A stretch of DNA of 7,583 nucleotides from assembly GCA_916048115.1 (NCBI GenBank), contig CAJZGQ010000057.1:1-7583 (forward strand), read 5' to 3'. Below the pieces are notes generated by a model, which was not told the DNA's origin, did no database searches, and saw only the letters and a list, made by a program, of their open reading frames with translations. The position numbers and the translations under genes were made by a program. Numbering within the stretch: position 1 is the first letter of the stretch; every line of letters begins with the position of its first letter. The DNA comes from an uncultured Streptococcus sp. GTDB lineage: Bacteria; Bacillota; Bacilli; Lactobacillales; Streptococcaceae. Shown here piece by piece: positions 1-7,575 of the stretch.

Positions 1-165
1 CAGAAATCGGTAATTCGTTAGAATTCGATTTCGTCGTCCCACCTCCGCACAGTTAAGTAGGGCTGTAAAAGCTGATGAAATCAGCGTAGTAGAGCCCACT
101 TAACCACTGCGTCTTGCTCGACAATTCAAAGACAATTGAGAGGCTAGGACTTTTGTCCCAGCCTC
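1..165. repeat. Hairpin-rich streptococcal intergenic repeat, left end cut off
   Basis: Non-coding block with several nested inverted repeats. The first stem pairs AAATCG+AATTC (4-9, 12-16) with GAATTCGATTT (21-31) around a GTTA loop. The second pairs GTTAAGT+GGGCT (52-58, 60-64) with AGCCC+ACTTAAC (93-97, 98-104), and holds an inner hairpin GCTGAT/ATCAGC (71-76/80-85). The block ends in the stem at 140-165. I recognise this wording from memory as an intergenic repeat found many times in mitis-group streptococcal genomes, usually beginning a few bases further left with a GTGGGAC-type arm that would pair with GTCCCAC near 36-42; that arm lies outside the window. No start codon with a ribosome site is seen. 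Whether it is transcribed, and from which strand, cannot be told. Confidence 0.6.
140..165. terminator. Terminator-like hairpin downstream of gor
   Basis: An 11-bp stem, GAGGCTAGGAC (140-150) with GTCCCAGCCTC (155-165), has one A-C mismatch and a TTTT loop. It begins 7 bases beyond the gor stop codon, so it is placed to end gor transcription on the minus strand. There the bases after the stem (TCAATTGTC) are a poor U-tract. Read on the plus strand it is followed by TTATGTTTTA, a slightly better tract, so it may mainly serve a gene left of the window or act in both directions. It is also the right end of the repeat at 1-165. Confidence 0.55.
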
Positions 166-172
166 TTATGTT

Positions 173-1522
173 TTATCTCATTGTCACGAATTCTTCGGAT
201 CCTGTTGGGTGAATGGCGACAGTTGCATCGAAATCGGCTTTTGTCGCTCCCATCTTGATAGCAACTGCAAATCCTTGGATCATTTCATCGACTCCGTAGC
301 CAAGACCATGAAGGCCAACGACCCTTTCTTCGGGACCAGCAGTGATGAGTTTGAATTTTGCTTGCTGGCGGTGTTGGGTAACAGCGGTGTACATGGAAGC
401 AAATTGAGAAGTATAGACTTTGATATTCTCTTTACCATAAGTTTGTAGGGCTTCCTCTTCCGTTAAGCCCACCGTTCCGATAGCAGGGTGAGAAAAGACA
501 ACGGTAGGGATGCTAGTATAATCCATTTTAGCATCGACTTTTCCATTAAATAGTCTTTCAGAAAGGGTTCGCCCAGCCTTAATGGCCACTGGAGTCAACT
601 CTTTTTCACCCGTGACATCACCAAGAGCATAGATGCCCGGAACAACGGTGTTTTGGTAATCATCTACTGCGATAAATCCCTTTTCATTTAAAGTAACACC
701 TGCTGCTTCTAAATTCAGATCCTTGACGTTTGGTTTGCGTCCGGTTGCCCAGATGACATGTTCCGCTACATGGCTGGTCATATCTTCAAAGTAAACCTTG
801 ACACGTCCGTCTGTTAATTTTTCAAGCTTCATGGGAACCTTATGCTTGTGAAGAGGAAGTCTTTGTTTTTCCATTTCTTCCATTAAACCATCAGAAATGG
901 AAGAATCAAAACTACGTAATACCCGATCTTTTCGAATGAAGAGGTCCGTTTGAACGCCTAGATGGTGAAGTACACCGGCTAATTCTACCGCAATGTAGCC
1001 AGCTCCAATTATAGCAATAGACTTTGGAAGTTCCTCCCAAGCAAAGACATCATCGGATGTTTCGCCAAATTCTGCTCCAGGAACAGAAGGAATATGAGGA
1101 TAGGCTCCTGTCGCAATTACAATATGCTTGGCTTTGATGGTCTCTCCATTTACCTCAACCGTATGAGCATCCACAAAACGAGCACGACCTTCAATCAGTT
1201 CGACTCCATTGCGTTTGAAACTACCATCATAAGAATTCCGAGAACGATCAATATAGGCTTCACGATTTTTTCTTAAGGTTGCAAAATCAAATTTGGTCTG
1301 TTCAGAAGTAAAACCATAGTCTGGCCCGTAATCGCGAATGGCTTCTGCAATTTGTGCACCATACCACATAATCTTTTTAGGCACACATCCTCTGTTGACA
1401 CAGGTGCCCCCCAATTGTTTTTCTTCGATGACAGCAGCGCGTGCTCCGTGCTCCCCAGCCCGGTTCATCGTAGCGATTCCTCCACTACCTCCACCGATTG
1501 AAATAATATCAAATTCTTTCAT
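173..1522 (-). CDS. gor: Glutathione reductase (NADPH)
   Basis: Cytosolic FAD enzyme that reduces glutathione disulfide to glutathione with NADPH, protecting against oxidative stress. The 449 residues match the usual bacterial length (about 450). Visible parts in order: N-terminal FAD-binding glycine motif GGGSGG (10-15); redox-active disulfide C41-VNRG-C46 within GGTC..GCVPKK; NADPH-binding GAGYIA (173-178) followed by R197 and R203, where 2'-phosphate-binding arginines of NADPH-dependent members lie; second FAD motif GDVTG (301-305); C-terminal dimerisation domain with the catalytic HPTGSEE motif (H438, E443). The start is supported by AGGAGG (plus-strand CCTCCT, 1528-1533) 5 bases upstream and a strong promoter. 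Residue 44 is Arg where the commonest form is CVNVGC, which I judge a harmless variant. It diverges from the efflux operon, an arrangement I recall in pneumococcus. Mercuric or dihydrolipoamide reductase is less likely given the motif set. Confidence 0.95.
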   Translation of the reverse strand: MKEFDIISIGGGSGGIATMNRAGEHGARAAVIEEKQLGGTCVNRGCVPKKIMWYGAQIAEAIRDYGPDYGFTSEQTKFDFATLRKNREAYIDRSRNSYDGSFKRNGVELIEGRARFVDAHTVEVNGETIKAKHIVIATGAYPHIPSVPGAEFGETSDDVFAWEELPKSIAIIGAGYIAVELAGVLHHLGVQTDLFIRKDRVLRSFDSSISDGLMEEMEKQRLPLHKHKVPMKLEKLTDGRVKVYFEDMTSHVAEHVIWATGRKPNVKDLNLEAAGVTLNEKGFIAVDDYQNTVVPGIYALGDVTGEKELTPVAIKAGRTLSERLFNGKVDAKMDYTSIPTVVFSHPAIGTVGLTEEEALQTYGKENIKVYTSQFASMYTAVTQHRQQAKFKLITAGPEERVVGLHGLGYGVDEMIQGFAVAIKMGATKADFDATVAIHPTGSEEFVTMR

Positions 1523-1551
1523 GTTTTCCTCCTAAATGGGATTTCAGTTTG

Positions 1552-1580
1552 ATTGTAATATCAACTGTTACAAAAGTCAA
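1552..1580 (-). promoter_or_regulatory. gor promoter (sigma-A type)
   Basis: On the minus strand a -35 of TTGACT (plus 1575-1580) and a -10 of TACAAT (plus 1552-1557) are separated by exactly 17 bases, each one base from consensus. The predicted start of transcription is near 1545, giving a leader of about 20 bases with the AGGAGG ribosome site at 1528-1533. It is the strongest promoter by consensus in the window. Confidence 0.85.
1553..1573. promoter_or_regulatory. Operator-like inverted repeat in gor promoter
   Basis: A perfect 6-bp inverted repeat, TTGTAA (1553-1558) and TTACAA (1568-1573) with 9 bases between, lies within the promoter, covering the -10 and most of the spacer. Its 21-bp span is close to two helical turns, which suits a dimeric regulator binding one DNA face. 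It does not clearly match the boxes I know for PerR, Rex, CopY or AdcR, so no regulator is named. Chance occurrence in AT-rich DNA is possible. Confidence 0.35.
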
Positions 1581-1650
1581 GGGTTTAGCATTTCCCAAGC
1601 ATTTAAATTTCATTTGCTGTGTCAATTTTAGATAGAAAAGGAAGGAAATA

Positions 1651-1671
1651 TGGTATACTATGGTATAGAAT
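1651..1671 (+). promoter_or_regulatory. Promoter of the efflux operon, tandem extended -10 elements
   Basis: TGGTATACT (1651-1659) is an extended -10 with the TG motif one base before TATACT. A second copy, TGGTATAGA (1661-1669), follows exactly 10 bases later. No convincing -35 lies 16-18 bases upstream of either, so the TG extension probably carries recognition. Start of transcription would be near 1666 or 1676, leaving a short leader. The ribosome site of the first gene is GGAG (1689-1692), 7 bases before its ATG. Confidence 0.6.
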
Positions 1672-1699
1672 AAAACGCTTTCGTTGATGGAGAAAAACG

Positions 1700-2857
1700 A
1701 TGAAGAAATTGAAAAAATGGCAACTATTTACAGCCGCAGGTGCGGCAATTGCGGTGATTGGAACAGGAAGTGTGATGGTGTTTTCACATCCAAGTACTCC
1801 TGATCAAGCAGTCACGAAAGAAACTCCAATGGTGCAAACGGTCAAGGATGGCTCGATCGCTTCTTCGGTCTTGTTAACTGGGAAGGTCACTGCCAATCAG
1901 GAGCAGTATGTCTATTTTGATGGAACCAAAGGTGATTTGCAGTCGATTTTGGTCAATGTAGGAGATCAAGTGACGGCCGGTCAGTCAATCGTTCAATATA
2001 GCAGTACGGATGCCCAAACAGCTTACGATGCAGCCGTTCGTGCTGTCAATAAGGCAGATCGTCAGTTAAATGATTTACTGACAAATGGTGTGACCATTGA
2101 TACGACAGGAGATGAAGAAGCAGATGCCAAGTCAGCTTCACAGACCCAACGCACTGTTGATTCTCAAGCTAGCGATTTACGAGATGCCAAGTCTGATGCG
2201 GTTGATAATATGAACAAGGCTAAGGCACTTCTGGATGCGACGACAGTCAAGAGTAATACAGATGGCACTGTCGTTGAAGTCAATAAAGATGTTTCAAAAT
2301 CAACCACGGGTACCAATCAAATTCTGGTACATATTGTGAGCAACGGTCACTTACAAGTCAAAGGAGAATTATCTGAATACAATTTGGCCAATATCTCTGA
2401 AGGTCAGGAAGTGGTCCTCACTTCCAAGGTTTATCCGGATAAAACCTGGACAGGAAAGATTTCTTACGTAGCCAACTATCCGACTGACGCGGGTCAAGCA
2501 GGCGCCAATGCAGCAGGTGGAACACAAGGAAGCGGAGGAGCCAAGTACCCATTCACAGTAGAAATTACCAGTGAGATTGGGGAACTCAAACAGGGCTTTT
2601 CTGTCAATATTGAAGTCAAAAGTTCTACTCAACATCCCCTTGTTCCCGTGACAAGTGTCATGGCTGATGGGGATACGAGTTATGTATGGACGGTCGAAAA
2701 TGGCAAGGCTAAGAAAGTAAAAGTAACTCTTGGTAACGCCGATGCTGAAAACCAGGAAATCTTGTCAGGCTTGAAAAAAGATGCTCAAGTTATTGTGAAT
2801 CCTAATGAGAAACTGGAAGATGGAAAAGAGATCGGAAAATATGACAAAATTGATTGA
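1700..2857 (+). CDS. MacA-like efflux adaptor (membrane fusion protein), Spr0693 type
   Basis: Periplasmic-adaptor-type subunit of a tripartite ABC pump; in a Gram-positive cell it would stand on the outer face of the membrane and guide substrate through the wall. The 385 residues show a Lys-rich N-terminus and one hydrophobic anchor (about 8-29) without a lipobox cysteine, so it is probably an uncleaved anchor. Next come the first half of a lipoyl-like domain (about 68-102), a short alpha-helical hairpin (about 104-127 and 143-178), the second lipoyl half (about 180-198), a beta-barrel region (about 215-305) and a C-terminal membrane-proximal domain (about 315-380). A low-complexity Gly/Ala/Gln loop lies at 264-281. 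GGAG at 1689-1692 supports the start. It is first of three overlapping genes. From memory, the pneumococcal relatives SP_0785-0787 were described as a MacAB-like pump with a role in antimicrobial tolerance; the substrate here is not deducible. Confidence 0.9.
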   Translation: MKKLKKWQLFTAAGAAIAVIGTGSVMVFSHPSTPDQAVTKETPMVQTVKDGSIASSVLLTGKVTANQEQYVYFDGTKGDLQSILVNVGDQVTAGQSIVQYSSTDAQTAYDAAVRAVNKADRQLNDLLTNGVTIDTTGDEEADAKSASQTQRTVDSQASDLRDAKSDAVDNMNKAKALLDATTVKSNTDGTVVEVNKDVSKSTTGTNQILVHIVSNGHLQVKGELSEYNLANISEGQEVVLTSKVYPDKTWTGKISYVANYPTDAGQAGANAAGGTQGSGGAKYPFTVEITSEIGELKQGFSVNIEVKSSTQHPLVPVTSVMADGDTSYVWTVENGKAKKVKVTLGNADAENQEILSGLKKDAQVIVNPNEKLEDGKEIGKYDKID

Positions 2858-3536
2858 ACTAAAAGGAATCAATAAAACCTATAAAAATGGGGACCAGGAA
2901 CTTCGTGTCTTAAAAGACATCGATTTAGAAGTCGAAGAGGGAGAATTTGTGGCCATTATGGGTCCATCGGGCTCAGGGAAATCGACCTTGATGAACGTCA
3001 TTGGCTTGTTGGACCGACCGACCAGTGGAGAGTATTTCCTAGAAGGTCAGGAGGTTGGAAATCTCAGTGAGAAAAAATTAGCACGTGTTCGAAATGAACA
3101 GATCGGTTTTGTCTTTCAACAATTCTTTCTTCTTTCCAAGCTCAATGCCTTTCAAAATGTGGAACTGCCTCTCATTTATGCGGGAGTTCATCCTGCTAAA
3201 CGGAAGGAATTAGCTGAGCAGTACCTTGAAAAGGTAGAGCTCCATTCTCGCATGCACCATTTGCCTTCAGAGCTCTCAGGGGGTCAAAAACAGCGGGTGG
3301 CAATTGCCCGAGCCCTGGTCAATCAGCCCGCCATCGTCTTAGCAGATGAACCAACCGGTGCACTAGATACAAAGACGGGGGAGCAAATAATGGATTTGCT
3401 AACCAAGTTAAACCAAGAAGGAAAAACCATTATCATGGTTACACACGAGCCAGAAATTGCAGCTTTTGCCCATCGTCGCATCGTCATTCGTGATGGAGTA
3501 ATCTCCTCAGATAGCAAGCTGGAAGGGAGGACCTAA
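2841..3536 (+). CDS. MacB-type ABC transporter ATP-binding protein, Spr0694 type
   Basis: Cytoplasmic ATPase that drives the pump formed with the flanking adaptor and permease. From the chosen ATG it has 231 residues, usual for LolD/MacB-type ATPases. All catalytic motifs are intact: Walker A GPSGSGKST (41-49), Q-loop VFQQ (91-94), signature LSGGQ (145-149), Walker B IVLADE (165-170), D-loop GALD (173-176) and H-loop His202. An in-frame ATG at 2805 would add 12 residues, but MTKLIELKGINKTY is the canonical start of the family, so I chose 2841. That start lies inside the adaptor gene, overlapping it by 17 bp, and has only a weak purine-rich ribosome site, which suggests translational coupling. 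In enterobacterial MacB the ATPase and permease are fused; here they are separate, as is usual in Firmicutes. Confidence 0.93.
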   Translation: MTKLIELKGINKTYKNGDQELRVLKDIDLEVEEGEFVAIMGPSGSGKSTLMNVIGLLDRPTSGEYFLEGQEVGNLSEKKLARVRNEQIGFVFQQFFLLSKLNAFQNVELPLIYAGVHPAKRKELAEQYLEKVELHSRMHHLPSELSGGQKQRVAIARALVNQPAIVLADEPTGALDTKTGEQIMDLLTKLNQEGKTIIMVTHEPEIAAFAHRRIVIRDGVISSDSKLEGRT

Positions 3537-4873
3537 TGCAAAATTGGAAATTTGCGATCAGCTCGATTATGAGCCATAAATTACGGTCTTTCTTGACCAT
3601 GGTAGGGATCATTATTGGGGTTGCTTCTGTCGTTGTCATCATGGCTCTGGGAGATGGTATGAAAGCTGGTGTCACCAAGACTTTTACCAAGGACCAAGAG
3701 TATGTACAAATCTCTTATTCTCCCAATAAGAGTGGCTATGTGACAGGAATCAATATTGGCCCTTCTGAAGATACAGGTGAGGGTGGAGGCGAAAGTGGCC
3801 CTGCAGCTGAAGACCGAGGGATGGCTGCTCCATCGGAAATCGATGGAGAAAATGCTGAAGATATTGATGGTCAAGTCAAGGAAGCACCACCAGTTGTGCA
3901 AGAATCTTGGGTCAAGGAATTAACCAAGATTCAAGGTATCGATGGTTACTATGTTGGCAATACCTCCAATGCAACCATTGCTTTTCAAAAGAAAAAAGCA
4001 GACGGGGTGAATATCCAAGGGGTAAATGAGACCTATTTTTCTGTTAAAAAAGTTGAGCTCTTATCTGGACGAAAATTAACCCCTGCAGACTATAGTAATT
4101 TCTCCCGGGTGGTGCTCCTTGATGAAGGGTTAGCACAACAATTATTTGGAACGGAGAATCCACTGAATCAGGTGGTCTCTGTTGGAGACAACAATTATCG
4201 GGTTGTTGGTGTATTTAAAGATCCAAATGCGGGGACAGCTCTTTACGGAGCTTCTTCAGGTGGTAGTGCCCTAATGGCCAATACCCAGCTAGCTTCTGAA
4301 TTTGGAACAGACGAGATTCAGAACATCGTCGTTCACGTTCCAAATGTGAAACAAATCAAATCTGTTGGGATCGAAGCTGCTCAAAAGCTAACAGAGCTTT
4401 CAGGTGTTCGCCAAGGGGAATTCCAAATCTTTAATTTGGATAGCATCCTAGAGGAAACCAACAAAGTGGTCGGAATTATGACGACAGTGATCGGTGCTAT
4501 TGCAGGGATTTCCCTCTTAGTTGGTGGGATAGGAGTCATGAATATCATGCTTGTCTCTGTTACCGAACGGACGAGAGAAATCGGTCTTCGCAAGGCTTTG
4601 GGAGCAACCCGAGGTAAGATTCTGGTTCAATTTTTGATAGAATCTATGGTCTTGACCATCATTGGAGGGTTGATTGGTCTTGGACTTGCTTATGGTGTGA
4701 ATAGCTTAATTACTTCCCTTGCTGCATCCTCCCTAGAAGGACCGCCGATTATTTCCTTAAATGTTGCTATCGGTAGTATTATTTTCTCTGCATTTGTTGG
4801 CATTATCTTTGGGATTTTACCAGCAAATAAGGCTTCTAAGTTAAACCCTATTGAAGCACTGCGTTATGAATAA
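3536..4873 (+). CDS. MacB/FtsX-family ABC transporter permease, Spr0695 type
   Basis: Membrane subunit of the pump; this family is thought to work by mechanotransmission, pushing substrate from the extracellular side rather than carrying it across the membrane. The 445 residues give the MacB layout: a first transmembrane helix (about 19-38), a large extracellular MacB_PCD-like domain (about 40-305), then three C-terminal helices (about 312-340, 363-395, 408-428) of the FtsX domain. The conserved cytoplasmic segment TERTREIGLRKALGA is at 343-357, and the C-terminus NPIEALRYE is typical. An acidic, Gly/Pro/Ala-rich stretch at about 76-118 is probably a flexible insertion. Its ATG shares one base with the stop of the ATPase gene (TAATG), and GGGAGG (3525-3530) lies 5 bases upstream. 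It is last in the operon. Confidence 0.93.
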   Translation: MQNWKFAISSIMSHKLRSFLTMVGIIIGVASVVVIMALGDGMKAGVTKTFTKDQEYVQISYSPNKSGYVTGINIGPSEDTGEGGGESGPAAEDRGMAAPSEIDGENAEDIDGQVKEAPPVVQESWVKELTKIQGIDGYYVGNTSNATIAFQKKKADGVNIQGVNETYFSVKKVELLSGRKLTPADYSNFSRVVLLDEGLAQQLFGTENPLNQVVSVGDNNYRVVGVFKDPNAGTALYGASSGGSALMANTQLASEFGTDEIQNIVVHVPNVKQIKSVGIEAAQKLTELSGVRQGEFQIFNLDSILEETNKVVGIMTTVIGAIAGISLLVGGIGVMNIMLVSVTERTREIGLRKALGATRGKILVQFLIESMVLTIIGGLIGLGLAYGVNSLITSLAASSLEGPPIISLNVAIGSIIFSAFVGIIFGILPANKASKLNPIEALRYE

Positions 4874-4928
4874 AAAAATAGGAGCGAGTCAGGATGAATG
4901 GTGCAAGATTCTCCACGCTCCTTTTTTA
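4874..4928 (+). terminator. Rho-independent terminator of the efflux operon
   Basis: AGGAGCG (4880-4886) pairs with CGCTCCT (4916-4922). An inner stem pairs GGA+GAAT (4892-4894, 4896-4899) with ATTC+TCC (4908-4911, 4912-4914), with T4895 bulged. A run of T follows (4922-4927), and an A-run precedes the stem, so it could act weakly in the other direction. It starts directly after the permease stop codon. Confidence 0.85.
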
Positions 4929-5088
4929 TGTTTTTGTTGAATAGTATATCGAAACCTTTTTAATTATCTTGCCTTAGATAGTTCATGCTGTTTGGGGAGT
5001 CAACGACGGTGTTCTGATGTTTTTGAGTATTCAGTCAAGAAGCTGCATTTTTTCTTCCATCTTATTTTTGTTTAATTGGTAAATATTA

Positions 5089-5117
5089 GTGAATTTCTAG
5101 TCTAAATATGATAGAAT
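5089..5117 (+). promoter_or_regulatory. lysS promoter (extended -10)
   Basis: TAGAAT at 5112-5117 is preceded by TG at 5109-5110, an extended -10. The hexamer 17 bases upstream (GTGAAT, 5089-5094) is a weak -35, and the DNA before it (about 5047-5088) is AT-rich with T-runs. Transcription would start near 5124, only about 20 bases before the gene. That leaves no room for a T-box leader, and no T-box sequence is seen. Confidence 0.7.
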
Positions 5118-5129
5118 AGGGGAGAATAA

Positions 5130-6635
<1,506 letters not shown>

Positions 6636-6643
6636 GCTAAAAG

Positions 6644-6668
6644 AAAACACTGATCTTGCGATCAGTGT
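6644..6668 (+). repeat. First copy of duplicated hairpin, just after lysS
   Basis: A perfect 9-bp stem, ACACTGATC (6647-6655) with GATCAGTGT (6660-6668), has loop TTGC and lies 11 bases after the lysS stop codon. What follows is ATCAGATTG rather than a T-run, so as it stands it should be a poor terminator. The 25 bases 6644-6668 are identical to 6923-6947, where the same hairpin does carry a T-run. It looks like a duplicated terminator that has lost its U-tract. Confidence 0.8.
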
Positions 6669-6690
6669 ATCAGATTGAAGAAAAGTCTTC

Positions 6691-6834
6691 TAAAAAACTT
6701 TCCTTAGGTGAGTACGGACGTCAGCGAACTTCTACGAAGTTCCATGACTAATTATTGAGCCTAAGGTCTCAATAATTCCGAGTGCCTGAAACACAGTTGT
6801 TTCAGGCACTTTTCTCACAGCGGAAAGTTTTGTA
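6691..6834. repeat. Inverted-repeat element with multi-branch fold, MITE-like
   Basis: A 140-bp unit (6693-6832) lies between two TA dinucleotides (6691-6692 and 6833-6834). Its ends are a perfect 10-bp inverted repeat, AAAACTTTCC (6694-6703) and GGAAAGTTTT (6822-6831), extended inward by GTGAG (6708-6712) with CTCAC (6814-6818). Inside are three hairpins in a row: GTCA..GAACTTC/GAAGTTC..TGAC (6720-6748), AATTATTGAGCC/GG.CTCAATAATT (6750-6777) and a 13-bp stem at 6781-6810. On paper this is a closed four-way junction. TA flanks are what small elements mobilised by IS630/Tc1-type transposases leave, as reported for streptococcal RUP. The GAACTTC hairpin region looks familiar to me from other streptococcal intergenic DNA. 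It contains no supported gene. Confidence 0.55.
6781..6813 (+). terminator. Strong hairpin plus T-run, probable functional lysS terminator
   Basis: AGTGCCTGAAACA (6781-6793) pairs perfectly over 13 bp with TGTTTCAGGCACT (6798-6810) around a CAGT loop, followed by TTTT (6810-6813). There is no T-run on the minus side, so it works on the plus strand. Because the hairpin at 6644-6668 lacks a U-tract, lysS transcripts probably run on and end here. It is also the last arm of the element at 6691-6834. Confidence 0.7.
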
Positions 6835-6853
6835 TAAACTTAACTAACTAAAG

Positions 6854-6893
6854 AAAATAGAATCATATTTTTGAAGATTCAACTAGCTATTTT
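6854..6893. other. Imperfect hairpin in the gene-free stretch 6835-6922
   Basis: AAAATAG (6854-6860) pairs with CTATTTT (6887-6893), and inside it AATC (6861-6864) can pair with GATT (6876-6879). The 88 bases from 6835 to 6922 are AT-rich and hold no supported gene or promoter. The hairpin is AT-rich and may be chance. Confidence 0.25.
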
Positions 6894-6922
6894 AGGTGAT
6901 AAACAGTTTGCCTGCATTCTAA

Positions 6923-6953
6923 AAAACACTGATCTTGCGATCAGTGTTTTTTT
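6923..6953. terminator. Bidirectional terminator between lysS side and phosphatase gene
   Basis: The same ACACTGATC/GATCAGTGT stem (6926-6934/6939-6947, loop TTGC) is here flanked by six A (6921-6926) on the left and seven T (6947-6953) on the right, so either strand has a proper U-tract. The stop codon of the minus-strand phosphatase gene (6952-6954) lies within the T-run, so that gene ends directly at its terminator. Confidence 0.88.
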
Positions 6954-7575
6954 AGTCCTCTATATAAGAGGTATCATTCCATTTTTCTAAGTGATAGTGC
7001 TCAAAATTATCTGTTGTCAAAATCGTCACGCTGGCATTGTCTAGTCCGCCATTTTTGCGAAGTTCTCCTGTTTCATAACCGAGCAAGGTTCGAATAGAAG
7101 CCGTCAAATTAGCTCCGTGTCCAACAATGAGAACGGTATCGAGCTCTTTTCCTTTCAGACTTTTTACAAAATCACAGGTACGTTTGGTTGTTTCATAAAC
7201 AGATTCTGCATCAAAGATTTCATTTTGAAAACGAGCGAGGTTATGTCGAAACGCATCCATTTGTTGGGGATAGATGGCCGAAATGGTAGAAATTTTAGCT
7301 CCTTCTATTTTTCCCAAATTCCACTCACGAAGAGCAGGCGTTGGTTGCAATTTTAGAGGTGTCTCCAATTGATCGAGAATGATCTGTGCAGTATGGACTG
7401 TCCGTGGCAGATCACTTGCAAAAGCTGCATCAAAAGGGACAGTAGCTAGATGCTTTCCTAATTTTTCAAGCTGATGAATGGAGGCTGGTAATAGCGGAGA
7501 ATCGCCATTTGATCCTTGTAAACGTCCTTCTTCATTCCATTCTGTCCGTCCGTGTCGAATAAAATATAGTTTCAC
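6952..7575 (-). CDS. Histidine phosphatase family protein (phosphoglycerate mutase-like)
   Basis: A phosphohistidine-type phosphatase of 207 residues. The N-terminal MKLYFIRHGRTEWN holds the catalytic R7-H8-G9. R58 (SDLPRTVHTA) is the expected second phosphate-binding arginine, E84 (REWNLGKIEG) the probable acid, and H153 (VLIVGHG) the second catalytic histidine, so all core residues are present. Substrate is not predictable: members are often labelled GpmB or PhoE, but most are broad phosphatases rather than true mutases, and I give no symbol. The start is GTG (plus-strand CAC at 7573-7575). The reading frame is still open to the window edge, but the RHG motif at residues 7-9 is at the normal distance. 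The ribosome site and promoter lie outside the window. It converges with lysS. Confidence 0.9.
   Translation of the reverse strand: MKLYFIRHGRTEWNEEGRLQGSNGDSPLLPASIHQLEKLGKHLATVPFDAAFASDLPRTVHTAQIILDQLETPLKLQPTPALREWNLGKIEGAKISTISAIYPQQMDAFRHNLARFQNEIFDAESVYETTKRTCDFVKSLKGKELDTVLIVGHGANLTASIRTLLGYETGELRKNGGLDNASVTILTTDNFEHYHLEKWNDTSYIED

Noticed and set aside
1602..1630. Second minus-strand -35-like TTGACA upstream of gor
   Set aside because: The hexamer 17 bases downstream (ATGCTT) is a bad -10, and the promoter at 1552-1580 explains gor better.
2805..2840. Upstream ATG giving a 12-residue longer ATPase
   Set aside because: The extra residues come from the adaptor gene's reading region and do not resemble the family; the canonical start MTKLIEL is at 2841.
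3581..3901. Long open frames on the opposite strand of the pump, lysS and gor genes
   Set aside because: They lack ribosome sites and recognisable domains, and lie wholly within well-supported genes; they are codon-bias shadows.
4975..5003. Minus-strand promoter-like pair TTGACT and TATCTA with 17-base spacing
   Set aside because: The -10 is poor and without a TG extension, and it would only drive antisense RNA into the pump terminator; such pairs are common by chance in AT-rich DNA.
6708..6758. Possible 16-codon leader-like ORF with GTG start inside the 6691-6834 element
   Set aside because: There is no proper ribosome site at normal spacing, the codons coincide with the palindromic stems, and no gene follows on the same strand for it to regulate.
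6636..6951. CRISPR array suggested by repeated hairpins
   Set aside because: There are only two copies 279 bases apart, the unit is a terminator hairpin with A/T runs, and no cas gene is nearby.
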